A stretch of 45,487 nt of DNA from Lewinella sp. W8 (GTDB taxonomy: Bacteria; Bacteroidota; Bacteroidia; Chitinophagales; Saprospiraceae). Both the position numbers and the translations under genes were made by a program. The stretch spans positions 3,669 through 49,155 of the forward strand of contig NZ_SNAQ03000030.1 of the NCBI RefSeq assembly GCF_004375085.3. The letters are read 5' to 3'. Shown here piece by piece: positions 35,914-45,487 of the stretch; position 1 is the stretch's first letter, and each line of letters opens with the position of its first letter. A model generated the notes under the pieces. That model had not been told where the DNA came from and searched no databases. It saw nothing but the letters and a program-made list of their open reading frames with translations.

Positions 35914-38900
35914 ATGAGAGCAACCGATTTGGCGATAGCTCTTCTATTAACGCTCCTTATTGGCACCTCCTCCCTAGTTGGTCAAAGACCGGTTTTGCCT
36001 GAGCTTCCCGTGGAGCAGCTAAAGGACGTCACCTGGACGTACCTTTACCCGGATGGCTCCATCCATCAAGAGCCTTTTGCCGGAGAGCAGCGCTCCTTTA
36101 TCGAGAAGTCGTCAAACTGCGATCAACTATCCGGTGGCGCCGGCGTGTTGGGTGCCTGTAGCCAGGGAGGTTATAATGGCGTACAGGTTTCACCCAACGG
36201 GGGCACTCCTCCCTACAGCATTCTGTGGTCAAATGGTTCCACGGCTGCCATGCAGCAGCCGGTGCCAGCGGGCTCATACGAAGTGACGGTAACGGATGCC
36301 GTTGGCCGGTACATCAAGCGCCACAGTTTTGCCTATCCCTATGCTGGTTCGCTGACCACCTTTACGGACCAGGCTTGTGCCAATGTCGGCAGTGGCAGAA
36401 TCTCGACTTTACTCATTGGCTGTGAGCCCTACACGGCAATCATTACCGAAATTTCACCCAACCCCGGGGTTATTTTGAGCCGGCAAGTCACCGAGTTATC
36501 CAATGGTGCTTACCGCACGAACATAAACCAGGCTCTCAGTCCCGGGGATTATGAGTTGCTCATGATTATGGACTCCGGCGAAGAGGCCCAGGAGTTTTTC
36601 ACCATCGACCCCGGCTTTAACGTCTCCGCCGTCGCCAACGTAACCAGTGACGCCAATTGCGGGGCTAATGATGGATCCGTTACCATTAACGTTTTTAATT
36701 ACGATGCCCCAATTACCGATCCGGAGGCCAGTGGATACACCTTCTCCTGGTCCGATGGAAGTTCGAACGCTACGGGTATCCGGAATGATTTAGCGCCCGG
36801 GAATTATGGGGTTACGGTCACCAGTCCCAACTGTTCCTGCACGGGTTCGACCAGCTTCACTATCCAGGAGGAGTCCGTCACCGATCCCGGACAAATCTCC
36901 AGTTTCACCATTGAATTCTGTGGCACTGATCCGGATGGGCAATTCATCTTTAGCGACCAACCCGCCTCCACCAGTGGTAGCAGCACGATCATCTACCAGT
37001 GGCAGGTCAACGACGGAGGGGGATGGGAAGACATCCCCGGAGCCACGGGACTTACTTATGACCCCTTATCCTCCAATCAGACCCGGTCCTTTCGGAGGGG
37101 AGCTCAGGTCGCTGGATGTCCTCGCCTCTACTCTAACGTGGTAACCCACAGCGTTTTCCCCACTCCGGGGGCGAATGTTGAGATCATTAGTTTTCCCAGC
37201 TGTAACAACAACAATGGCGTTGTGCGGGCGCAAACCTCCGGGGGAACGGCACCCTATTCCTATAGCTGGTCTAACGGAGCAACTACGGAAACCGTCACCG
37301 GCATTTCTCCCGGCCCGATCGGATATACCGTGACGGACTTTAATGGCTGTCAGGCCGTCGCCTCCGTTACGGTGTCCAGTTCAAACTCGCAGGCGACGGA
37401 TGGCGGTGATTTTCTGGATCAGGAAGGACAGGTCGTATCTACCGAGGATATTTTTATTTGCGGTCAGGCGACGTATAAACCAAACATCTTTATCGTTAGC
37501 CCGGGGAGTTGTTCTGATGATGCTCCCCCCACTTATCAATGGTACCGGGCGGACAATTCCACTTCCTTCAATAATGCGGTCCCCATCCCGGGTGCCACGT
37601 CATCTAATTATGATCCGGGCCCCATTCCCAGTGGTTCTCTGGTCAGTTTCTGGCGACTGACCCGTTGTGATTGCGATGGAGATGGCGAAGGTGAATTGAC
37701 CAACCAACGGCAGTCCTTCTACGTGTCGAATTTAGCGGTTTCCCTAACGGCGAATCCGGACCCGCTTTGTGCCGGAGAATCATCGACCCTCACCGTAAAT
37801 ATCCAATCTGATGGATACCTCAGTGCCGGTGGATCGTACACATATTCCTGGTCTCATTCGGGATCCGAAAATGGTCCGGAGGCCGTCGTCAGCCCCTCTG
37901 CATCCACCTTTTACCAGGTAGACGTGACCGATCAGGCGGGGTGCACGGCGGTGGCTTCCCTCAATCTGGAGGTGACCGACCTGGATGATCCCGACATTAT
38001 TCACCCGAATGAATTCACTTATTACTGCGGGGATGCCACCGTAACGTTTGAGTTACGGTTTGGTCCTCAGGATGGCGTGGATTACTTCTGGGATTTTGAT
38101 GAATTCGGTGATCACGCGAGTCCCGCTACGGCTACGGGCCCAGGACCCCATACCGTAACGTTCACCAATCCCAATCCCGGTTTCCGGCACCTCATCGTTA
38201 CGCCCCTTCTGGTAGCCTCACGGGGAGAATGCTCGACCACAGAGAATACGGTAGTTATTCTCTACAGCCCCCCGAACGCGGGGTTCTCCTTTCTGGACGC
38301 TGACTGTGAATCGGGCACCGGTAGTATTACGGTAGACTGGTTCGGCAATCAAGATCAGACGGGACCAGGAAATGACATTGAATTCAGTATTGACGGCGGA
38401 GATTCGTTTGTCAGCACGGGATCAGGATTTTTTAGTGGTGTATTCACTTTCGATGACCTGGCACCCGGCGATTATCAGATCATTGCCCGCTACGCGAGAT
38501 CACCGGATTGTGCGATTGTGCTGGGGGAGGCAACGATATCCGACATTTCCGCTCCGAACATTTCCGGAGTCGTTACTGACGTCAGGTGCCACGGAGAGGC
38601 AACTGGAAGCATTGATGTGTCCGTGACTCCGGATGCACCAGGCTATACCTATCGGTGGCAAGACGGAACCACCACCCAGGACCGAGAGGGTTTAAGGGCT
38701 GGTGCTTACGCGCTCACCGTAACGAGTGCTGAGGGCTGCAGCTCCTCCCAGGAATTTTTTGTCGGACAGCCGGATGCTCCCATTACCGTGTCCGCAAATT
38801 TAACGGACGTCAGGTGCTTCGGAGAAGCCAACGGCAGCATCGAATTAGACATTTCCGGAGGAACTCCCGGCTATAGTTTTCTTTGGTCAAATGGCAGTCG

Positions 38901-41900
38901 GCAACCAAATATATCCAACCTTACTGCAGGAACGTACACCGTTAGTATTACGGACGCCAATGATTGTTTTTTTACGGAAAGTTATTCGATCAGTGCCCCC
39001 GATGCTTTGGACGTAGTAGTGGACCCCCAAAGTATTTCCTGTAATGGGCTAACCGACGGCCGCATTGACGTCACCGTCTCCGGCGGCACCCCGCCCTACG
39101 AATACCGATGGGAAGATGGCCCGACGACTCAGGACCGAGATGATCTAAGTGCAGGCTTTTATAATTTATCCGTCACGGATGCTAATGAATGCCTGGTTGT
39201 CGTGGATCGCATTCAAATTATTGAGCCACCGGCACTGGTGGTCACCTTCTCCACTCAGGACGTGCGCTGTAACGGTGAGGCCAACGGCAGCATCGACGTT
39301 ACTGTGTCCGGCGGTACCCCACCCTACGAATACCGATGGGATGATGGGCCAACGACTCAGGATCGAGACGATCTAAGTGCCGGGGTTTACAATTTATCCG
39401 TCACGGATGCCAATGATTGCCTGGTAACCGTTGATCGCATTCAAATAATTGAACCCGACGCCATCACCCTCAGCGGCAACGTCACCGACCTGCTCTGCAA
39501 CGGGGACAACAGCGGAGCCATCGACCTCAGCGTAGGTGGTGGAACGCCGCCCTTCACTTACTCCTGGTCCAACGGTGCGTCCACCCAGGACCTCAGCGGA
39601 CTGGCCGCCGGCACCTACTCCGTGATCGTTTCCGACGCCAACGGCTGTAGCCGCGAGACCGCCTTCACCGTCAGTGAGCCACCGGCCCTGGTGGTCACCT
39701 TCTCCGCTCAAGACGTGCGCTGTAACGGTGAGGCCAACGGCAGCATCGACGTTACTGTGTCCGGCGGTACCCCACCCTACGAATACCGATGGGATGATGG
39801 GCCAACGACTCAGGATCGAGACGATCTAAGTGCTGGGTTTTACAATTTATCCGTCACGGATGCCAATGATTGCCTGGTAACCGTTGATCGCATTCAAATA
39901 ATTGAACCCGACGCCATCACCCTCAGCGGCAACGTCACCGACCTGCTCTGCAACGGGGACAACAGCGGAGCCATCGACCTCAGCGTCGGTGGCGGAACGC
40001 CGCCCTTCACTTACTCCTGGTCCAACGGTGCGTCCACCCAGGACCTCAGTGGACTGGCCGCCGACACCTACTCCGTGATCGTTTCCGACGCCAACGGTTG
40101 TAGCAGAGAGACCGCCTTCACCGTCAGTGAGCCACCGGCCCTGGTGGTTACCTTCTCCGCTCAAGACGTGCGCTGTAACGGTGAGGCCAACGGCAGCATC
40201 GACGTTGCCGTCTCCGGAGGCACGCCACCTTACTCCTACCAGTGGTCGGACGGCCCCACTTCTCAGGACCGAAGCGGACTCTCCGCCGGCACCTATTCCC
40301 TCGACGTACGCGACGCCAACAACTGTCTGCAAAGCATCGCAGTGAGCATTCAGGAACCAGCCGCCATCACCCTCAGCGGCAGCGTCACCGACCTGCTTTG
40401 CAACGGAGACAACAGCGGAGCCATCGACCTCAACGTAGGTGGCGGTACGCCGCCCTTCGTTTACTCCTGGTCCAACGGTGCGTCCACCCAGGACCTTAGC
40501 GGACTGACCGCCGGCACCTACTCCGTAATCGTTTCCGACGCCAACGGCTGTAGCCGCGAGACCGCCTTCACCGTCAGTGAACCGCCGGCCCTGGTGGTCA
40601 CCTTCTCCGCTCAAGACGTGCGCTGTAACGGTGAGGCCAACGGCAGCATCGACGTTACCGTCTCCGGAGGCACGCCACCTTACTCCTACCAGTGGTCGGA
40701 CGGGCCCACCTCCCAAGACCGAAACGGACTCTCCGCAGGCACCTACTCCCTTGACGTGCGCGACGCCAACAACTGTCTGCAAAGCATCGCGGTCAGCATT
40801 CAGGAACCCGCCGCCATCACCCTCAGCGGCAGCATCACCGACCTGCTCTGCAACGGGGACAACAGCGGAGCCATCGACCTCAGCGTAGGTGGTGGAACGC
40901 CGCCCTTCACTTACTCCTGGTCCAACGGTGCGTCCACCCAGGACCTCAGTGGACTGGCCGCCGGCACCTATTCCGTGATCGTTTCCGACGCCAACGGTTG
41001 TAGCAGAGAGACCGCCTTCACCGTCAGTGAGCCACCGGCCCTGGTAGTTACCTTCTCCGCTCAAGACGTGCGCTGTAACGGTGAGGCCAACGGCAGCATC
41101 GACGTTGCCGTCTCCGGAGGCACGCCACCTTACTCCTACCAGTGGTCGGACGGACCTACTTCCCAGGACCGAAGCGGACTCTCCGCCGGCACCTATTCCC
41201 TCGACGTACGCGACGCCAACAACTGTCTGCAAAGCATCGCAGTGAGCATTCAGGAACCAGCCGCCATCACCCTCAGCGGCAGCGTCACCGACCTGCTCTG
41301 CAACAGAGACAACAGCGGAGCCATCAACCTCAGCGTTGGTGGTGGTACTCCGCCCTTCACCTACTCCTGGTCCAACGGTGCGTCCACCCAGGACCTCAGC
41401 GGACTGGCCGCCGGCACCTACTCCGTGATCGTTTCCGACGCCAACGGCTGTAGCCGCGAGACCGCCTTCACCGTCAGTGAGCCACCGGCTCTGGTGGTCA
41501 CCTTCTCCGCCCAGGACGTGCGCTGTAACGGTGAGGCCAACGGCAGCATTGACGTCACCGTCTCCGGCGGTACGCCACCCTACTCCTACCAGTGGCAGGA
41601 CGGGCCCACTTCCCAGGACCGGAACGGACTCTCCGTCGGCACCTATTCCCTCGACGTACGCGACGCCAACAACTGTCTACAAAGCATCGCGGTGAGCATC
41701 CAGGAGCCCGACGCCATCACCCTCAGCAGCAACGTCACCGACCTGCTCTGCAACGGGGACAACAGCGGAGCCATCGACCTCAGCGTTGGTGGCGGTACGC
41801 CGCCCTTCGTTTACTCCTGGTCCAACGGTGCGTCCACCCAGGACCTCAGCGGACTGGCCGCCGGCACCTACTCCGTGATCGTTTCCGACGCCAACGGCTG

Positions 41901-44900
41901 TAGCCGCGAGACCGCCTTCACCGTCAGTGAGCCACCGGCCCTGGTGGTCACCTTCTCCGCTCAAGACGTGCGCTGTAACGGTGAGGCCAACGGCAGCATC
42001 GACGTTGCCGTCTCCGGAGGCACGCCACCTTACTCCTACCAGTGGTCGGACGGACCCACTTCCCAGGACCGGAACGGACTCTCCGCCGGCACCTATTTCC
42101 TCGACGTGCGCGACGCCAACAACTGTCTGCAAAGCATCGCGGTCAGCATTCAGGAACCAGCCGGCATCACCCTCAGCGGCAGCATCACCGACCTGCTCTG
42201 CAACGGGGACAACAGCGGAGCCATCGACCTTAGCGTCGGTGGTGGAACGCCGCCCTTCGTCTACTCCTGGTCCAACGGTGCGTCCACCCAGGACCTCAGC
42301 GGACTGGCCGCCGGCACCTATTCCGTGATCGTTTCCGACGCCAACGGCTGTAGCAGAGAGACCGCCTTCACCGTCAGTGAGCCACCGGCCCTGGTGGTCA
42401 CCTTCTCCGCTCAAGACGTGCGCTGTAACGGTGAGGCCAACGGCAGCATCGACGTTACTGTGTCCGGCGGTACCCCACCCTACGAATACCGATGGGATGA
42501 TGGGCCAACGACTCAGGATCGAGACGATCTAAGTGCTGGGTTTTACAATTTATCCGTCACGGATGCCAATGATTGCCTGGTAACCGTTGATCGCATTCAA
42601 ATAATTGAACCCGACGCCATCACCCTCAGCGGCAACGTCACCGACCTGCTCTGCAACGGGGACAACAGCGGAGCCATCGACCTCAGCGTCGGTGGCGGAA
42701 CGCCGCCCTTCACTTACTCCTGGTCCAACGGTGCGTCCACCCAGGACCTCAGCGGACTGACCGCCGGCACCTATTCCGTGATCGTTTCCGACGCCAACGG
42801 TTGTAGCCGGGAGACCGCCTTCACCGTCAGTGAGCCACCGGCACTGTTAGTCACATTCTCCACCCAGGACGTGCGCTGTAACGGTGAGGCCAACGGCAGC
42901 ATCGACGTTTCCGTCTCCGGAGGCACGCCACCTTACTCCTACCAGTGGTCGGACGGACCCACTTCCCAGGACCGAAACGGACTATCCGCCGGCACCTATT
43001 CCCTCGACGTACGCGACGCCAATAACTGTCTGCAAAGCATCGCGGTGAGCATTCAGGAGCCCGATGCCATCACCCTGAGCGGCAGCATCACCGACCTGCT
43101 CTGTAACGGGGACAACAGCGGAGCCATCGACCTCAGCGTTGGTGGTGGAACGCCGCCCTTCGTCTACTCCTGGTCCAACGGTGCGTCCACCCAGGACCTC
43201 AGCGGACTGGCCGCCGGCGCCTACTCCGTAATCGTTTCCGACGCCAACGGCTGTAGCCGGGAGACCGCCTTCACCGTCAGTGAGCCACCGGCCCTGGTGG
43301 TCACCTTCTCCGCTCAGGACGTGCGCTGTAACGGTGAGGCCAACGGCAGCATCGACGTTGCCGTCTCCGGAGGCACCCCGCCCTATTCCTACCAGTGGTC
43401 GGACGGACTCACTTCCCAGGACCGAAACGGACTATCCGCCGGCACCTATTCCCTCGACGTACGCGACGCCAACAACTGTCTGCAAAGCATCGCAGTGAGC
43501 ATCCAGGAGCCCGACGCCATCACCCTCAGCGGCAGCATCACCGACCTGCTCTGCAACGGGGACAACAGCGGAGCCATCGACCTCAACGTCGGTGGTGGAA
43601 CGCCGCCCTTCGTCTACTCCTGGTCCAACGGTGCGTCCACCCAGGACCTCAGCGGACTGGCCGCCGGCACCTACTCCGTAATCGTTTCCGACGCCAACGG
43701 TTGTAGCCGGGAGACCGCCTTCACCGTCAGTGAGCCACCGGCCCTGGCAGTTACCTTCTCCGCTCAGGACGTGCGCTGTAACGGCGAGGCCAACGGCAGC
43801 ATCGACGTTACCGTCTCCGGAGGCACGCCACCTTATTCCTACCAGTGGTCGGACGGACCCACTTCCCAGGACCGAAACGGACTCTCCGCCGGCACCTATT
43901 CCCTCGACGTACGCGACGCCAACAACTGTCTGCAAAGCATCGCAGTGAGCATCCAGGAGCCCGACGCCATCACCCTCAGCGGCAACGTCACCGACCTGCT
44001 CTGCAACGGGGACAACAGCGGAGCTATCGACCTCAACGTCGGTGGTGGAACGCCGCCCTTCGTCTACTCCTGGTCCAACGGTGCGTCCACCCAGGACCTC
44101 AGCGGACTGGCCGCCGGCACCTATTCCGTGATCGTTTCCGACGCCAACGGCTGTAGCAGAGAGACCGCCTTCACCGTCAGTGAGCCACCCGCCCTGGTGG
44201 TCACCTTCTCCACCCAGGACGTGCGCTGTAACGGTGAGGCCAACGGCAGTATCGACGTTACCGTCTCCGGAGGCACGCCACCTTATTCCTACCAGTGGTC
44301 GGACGGACCCACTTCCCAGGACCGAAACGGACTATCCGCCGGAACCTACTCCCTCGACGTGCGCGACGCCAACAACTGTCTGCAAAGCATCGCAGTGAGC
44401 ATCCAGGAGCCCGACGCCATCACCCTCAGCGGCAACATCACCGACCTGCTCTGCAACGGGGACAACAGCGGAGCCATCGACCTCAGCGTAGGTGGTGGAA
44501 CGCCGCCCTTCACTTACTCCTGGTCCAACGGTGCGTCCACCCAGGACCTTAGCGGACTGACCGCCGGCACCTACTCCGTAATCGTTTCCGACGCCAACGG
44601 CTGTAGCCGCGAGACCGCCTTCACCGTCAGTGAACCGCCGGCCCTGGTGGTTACCTTCTCCGCCCAGGACGTGCGCTGTAACGGTGAGGCCAACGGCAGC
44701 ATCGACGTTGCCGTCTCCGGCGGCACGCCACCTTACTCCTACCAATGGTCGGACGGACCCACTTCCCAGGACCGGAACGGACTCTCCGCCGGCACCTATT
44801 TCCTCGACGTGCGCGACGCCAACAACTGTCTGCAAAGCATCGCGGTGACCATTCAGGAGCCAGCCGCAATCACCCTCAGCGGCAACGTTACCGACCTGCT

Positions 44901-45487
44901 CTGCAACGGGGACAACAGCGGAGCTATCGACCTTAGCGTCGGTGGTGGAACGCCGCCCTTCGTCTACTCCTGGTCCAACGGTGCGTCCACCCAGGACCTC
45001 AGCGGACTGGCCGCCGGCACCTATTCCGTGATCGTTTCCGACGCCAACGGTTGTAGCCGGGAGACCACCTTCACCGTCAGTGAACCGCCAGCTCTGACGC
45101 TAAGCTGCACCCCAAGCCCGATCTCCACCATCAACGGTAACGATGGCAGCATCCTGTTAAACTGGGAGGGCGGCACCCCCGCCTATCAGATTACCCTGAA
45201 CGGGGAAGTGATCGCCGATACCGACGCCAACACCTTCACCATCTCCGACCTTGGTCCCGGAGACTACACCGTCGTCATCACCGACCAAAATGGTTGTCAG
45301 GAACAGTGCGTGGCCACCGTAAATGATGTTGAATGTAGCGACCTTGCCGTAACCCTGGAAGGAACGGAGCCCGGGTGCGCCGGCGAAAACACCGGGTCCA
45401 TTACCCCTAACATCACCGGAGGTTCCCCGCCCTATACCTATCAATGGTCAAATGGCGCTTCTTCCCCCACACTGACCAACATTGGCG
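35914..45487 (+). CDS. Giant secreted SprB-repeat surface protein, 3' end off the window
   Basis: The frame is open from ATG 35914 to the right edge: 3191 whole codons. The signal peptide is MRATDLAIALLLTLLIGTSS...LVGQ. Residues ~60-880 hold diverse cysteine-containing beta domains with SprB or Ig-like patterns (GGTPPYSILWSNG, GGTAPYSYSWSNG, YQWQVNDGGGWEDIPGAT). Residues ~885-1103 hold three diverged SprB-type domains. Residues ~1104-3056 are 13 near-identical units of 150-151 residues, each with two SprB-type domains (RCNGEANGSID...GGTPPYSYQW...DANNC, then LCNGDNSGAID...GGTPPFVYSW...DANGC). Diverged repeats continue to the edge. SprB repeats are known from the Flavobacterium gliding adhesin SprB. 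Here an adhesive or matrix role is inferred. The T9SS sorting domain and the total length are not visible. Confidence 0.93.
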   Translation, partial: MRATDLAIALLLTLLIGTSSLVGQRPVLPELPVEQLKDVTWTYLYPDGSIHQEPFAGEQRSFIEKSSNCDQLSGGAGVLGACSQGGYNGVQVSPNGGTPPYSILWSNGSTAAMQQPVPAGSYEVTVTDAVGRYIKRHSFAYPYAGSLTTFTDQACANVGSGRISTLLIGCEPYTAIITEISPNPGVILSRQVTELSNGAYRTNINQALSPGDYELLMIMDSGEEAQEFFTIDPGFNVSAVANVTSDANCGANDGSVTINVFNYDAPITDPEASGYTFSWSDGSSNATGIRNDLAPGNYGVTVTSPNCSCTGSTSFTIQEESVTDPGQISSFTIEFCGTDPDGQFIFSDQPASTSGSSTIIYQWQVNDGGGWEDIPGATGLTYDPLSSNQTRSFRRGAQVAGCPRLYSNVVTHSVFPTPGANVEIISFPSCNNNNGVVRAQTSGGTAPYSYSWSNGATTETVTGISPGPIGYTVTDFNGCQAVASVTVSSSNSQATDGGDFLDQEGQVVSTEDIFICGQATYKPNIFIVSPGSCSDDAPPTYQWYRADNSTSFNNAVPIPGATSSNYDPGPIPSGSLVSFWRLTRCDCDGDGEGELTNQRQSFYVSNLAVSLTANPDPLCAGESSTLTVNIQSDGYLSAGGSYTYSWSHSGSENGPEAVVSPSASTFYQVDVTDQAGCTAVASLNLEVTDLDDPDIIHPNEFTYYCGDATVTFELRFGPQDGVDYFWDFDEFGDHASPATATGPGPHTVTFTNPNPGFRHLIVTPLLVASRGECSTTENTVVILYSPPNAGFSFLDADCESGTGSITVDWFGNQDQTGPGNDIEFSIDGGDSFVSTGSGFFSGVFTFDDLAPGDYQIIARYARSPDCAIVLGEATISDISAPNISGVVTDVRCHGEATGSIDVSVTPDAPGYTYRWQDGTTTQDREGLRAGAYALTVTSAEGCSSSQEFFVGQPDAPITVSANLTDVRCFGEANGSIELDISGGTPGYSFLWSNGSRQPNISNLTAGTYTVSITDANDCFFTESYSISAPDALDVVVDPQSISCNGLTDGRIDVTVSGGTPPYEYRWEDGPTTQDRDDLSAGFYNLSVTDANECLVVVDRIQIIEPPALVVTFSTQDVRCNGEANGSIDVTVSGGTPPYEYRWDDGPTTQDRDDLSAGVYNLSVTDANDCLVTVDRIQIIEPDAITLSGNVTDLLCNGDNSGAIDLSVGGGTPPFTYSWSNGASTQDLSGLAAGTYSVIVSDANGCSRETAFTVSEPPALVVTFSAQDVRCNGEANGSIDVTVSGGTPPYEYRWDDGPTTQDRDDLSAGFYNLSVTDANDCLVTVDRIQIIEPDAITLSGNVTDLLCNGDNSGAIDLSVGGGTPPFTYSWSNGASTQDLSGLAADTYSVIVSDANGCSRETAFTVSEPPALVVTFSAQDVRCNGEANGSIDVAVSGGTPPYSYQWSDGPTSQDRSGLSAGTYSLDVRDANNCLQSIAVSIQEPAAITLSGSVTDLLCNGDNSGAIDLNVGGGTPPFVYSWSNGASTQDLSGLTAGTYSVIVSDANGCSRETAFTVSEPPALVVTFSAQDVRCNGEANGSIDVTVSGGTPPYSYQWSDGPTSQDRNGLSAGTYSLDVRDANNCLQSIAVSIQEPAAITLSGSITDLLCNGDNSGAIDLSVGGGTPPFTYSWSNGASTQDLSGLAAGTYSVIVSDANGCSRETAFTVSEPPALVVTFSAQDVRCNGEANGSIDVAVSGGTPPYSYQWSDGPTSQDRSGLSAGTYSLDVRDANNCLQSIAVSIQEPAAITLSGSVTDLLCNRDNSGAINLSVGGGTPPFTYSWSNGASTQDLSGLAAGTYSVIVSDANGCSRETAFTVSEPPALVVTFSAQDVRCNGEANGSIDVTVSGGTPPYSYQWQDGPTSQDRNGLSVGTYSLDVRDANNCLQSIAVSIQEPDAITLSSNVTDLLCNGDNSGAIDLSVGGGTPPFVYSWSNGASTQDLSGLAAGTYSVIVSDANGCSRETAFTVSEPPALVVTFSAQDVRCNGEANGSIDVAVSGGTPPYSYQWSDGPTSQDRNGLSAGTYFLDVRDANNCLQSIAVSIQEPAGITLSGSITDLLCNGDNSGAIDLSVGGGTPPFVYSWSNGASTQDLSGLAAGTYSVIVSDANGCSRETAFTVSEPPALVVTFSAQDVRCNGEANGSIDVTVSGGTPPYEYRWDDGPTTQDRDDLSAGFYNLSVTDANDCLVTVDRIQIIEPDAITLSGNVTDLLCNGDNSGAIDLSVGGGTPPFTYSWSNGASTQDLSGLTAGTYSVIVSDANGCSRETAFTVSEPPALLVTFSTQDVRCNGEANGSIDVSVSGGTPPYSYQWSDGPTSQDRNGLSAGTYSLDVRDANNCLQSIAVSIQEPDAITLSGSITDLLCNGDNSGAIDLSVGGGTPPFVYSWSNGASTQDLSGLAAGAYSVIVSDANGCSRETAFTVSEPPALVVTFSAQDVRCNGEANGSIDVAVSGGTPPYSYQWSDGLTSQDRNGLSAGTYSLDVRDANNCLQSIAVSIQEPDAITLSGSITDLLCNGDNSGAIDLNVGGGTPPFVYSWSNGASTQDLSGLAAGTYSVIVSDANGCSRETAFTVSEPPALAVTFSAQDVRCNGEANGSIDVTVSGGTPPYSYQWSDGPTSQDRNGLSAGTYSLDVRDANNCLQSIAVSIQEPDAITLSGNVTDLLCNGDNSGAIDLNVGGGTPPFVYSWSNGASTQDLSGLAAGTYSVIVSDANGCSRETAFTVSEPPALVVTFSTQDVRCNGEANGSIDVTVSGGTPPYSYQWSDGPTSQDRNGLSAGTYSLDVRDANNCLQSIAVSIQEPDAITLSGNITDLLCNGDNSGAIDLSVGGGTPPFTYSWSNGASTQDLSGLTAGTYSVIVSDANGCSRETAFTVSEPPALVVTFSAQDVRCNGEANGSIDVAVSGGTPPYSYQWSDGPTSQDRNGLSAGTYFLDVRDANNCLQSIAVTIQEPAAITLSGNVTDLLCNGDNSGAIDLSVGGGTPPFVYSWSNGASTQDLSGLAAGTYSVIVSDANGCSRETTFTVSEPPALTLSCTPSPISTINGNDGSILLNWEGGTPAYQITLNGEVIADTDANTFTISDLGPGDYTVVITDQNGCQEQCVATVNDVECSDLAVTLEGTEPGCAGENTGSITPNITGGSPPYTYQWSNGASSPTLTNIG
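39223..45081 (+). repeat. Thirteen tandem 450/453-nt units (double SprB domains)
   Basis: Using the conserved GAGCC/GAACC after CCGTCAGT as anchor, units begin at 39223, 39676, 40129, 40579, 41029, 41479, 41929, 42379, 42832, 43282, 43732, 44182 and 44632 and end at 45081. Units 1, 2 and 8 are 453 nt and carry a different middle (EYRWDDGPTTQDRDDLSAG...RIQIIEP). The other ten are 450 nt (SYQWSDGPTSQDR...SIAVSIQEP). All are multiples of three, so the frame is kept. Units differ from each other mostly by scattered substitutions. Confidence 0.93.

Noticed and set aside
39847..41232. 461-codon minus-strand frame (and similar ones at 41677-42414, 43432-43935, 44332-44835) in the SprB array
   Set aside because: These are antisense shadows of the repeat units, recurring with the same 450-nt period and interrupted irregularly. 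The plus frame is continuous for over 3000 codons.
39223..45081. Regular repeats considered as a CRISPR array
   Set aside because: Units are 450-453 nt, nearly identical throughout and coding; there are no short repeats with unique spacers and no cas genes.

Overview
The window reads as chromosome of a marine-type Bacteroidota, most likely order Saprospirales (Lewinella/Neolewinella-like). This is an inference from several signs: giant secreted proteins built of SprB, Ig/PKD-like, GEVED and SdrD_B domains; a type IX secretion (T9SS) type A C-terminal domain on a secreted metallopeptidase; small ECF-type sigma factors; promoter-like TTTG / TAnnTTTG sequences in place of sigma-70 boxes; and GC-rich coding with AT-rich spacers. 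I see no rRNA, tRNA, CRISPR array or insertion sequence.

Layout. 1-12611 (minus) is the first at least 4203 codons of a giant surface protein whose 3' end lies off the left edge. 13128-14954 (minus) is an ABC exporter half-transporter. 15357-18476 (plus) is a T9SS-secreted metzincin protease, which converges on a small CarboxypepD_reg-like protein (18609-19256, minus) across a strong hairpin. Lon protease follows (19374-21761, minus), then a PhoD-like phosphatase (22426-23760, plus), a small HAD phosphatase (24059-24490, minus) and an SDR oxidoreductase (24646-25443, plus).

25534-31769 (plus) is the most unusual part. Four tandem paralogues of an unnamed membrane family (beta-rich N-half, two-helix membrane hairpin, beta-rich C-half with LPWP and WP.xVxWE motifs) are followed by two tandem ECF-like sigma factors. 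Three of the four paralogues are preceded by the same 28-nt bipartite element. The first two share a nearly identical 119-bp 3' end although their bodies are quite different. Palindromic AT-rich operators lie between the sigma genes.

A DUF5060-like lipoprotein (31880-33739, plus) overlaps tail-to-tail with a probable outer-membrane beta-barrel protein (33728-35464, minus). From 35914 to the right edge (plus) runs a second giant secreted protein, at least 3191 codons, dominated by 13 near-identical 450/453-nt units, each encoding two SprB-like domains.

Together the genes describe cell-envelope biology: export, surface adhesion or matrix proteins, envelope proteolysis, and a putative sigma-factor-linked membrane protein cluster. 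The two giant genes show nested tandem duplication on several scales (about 345, 450, 1380 and 1410 nt), a sign of ongoing intragenic recombination.
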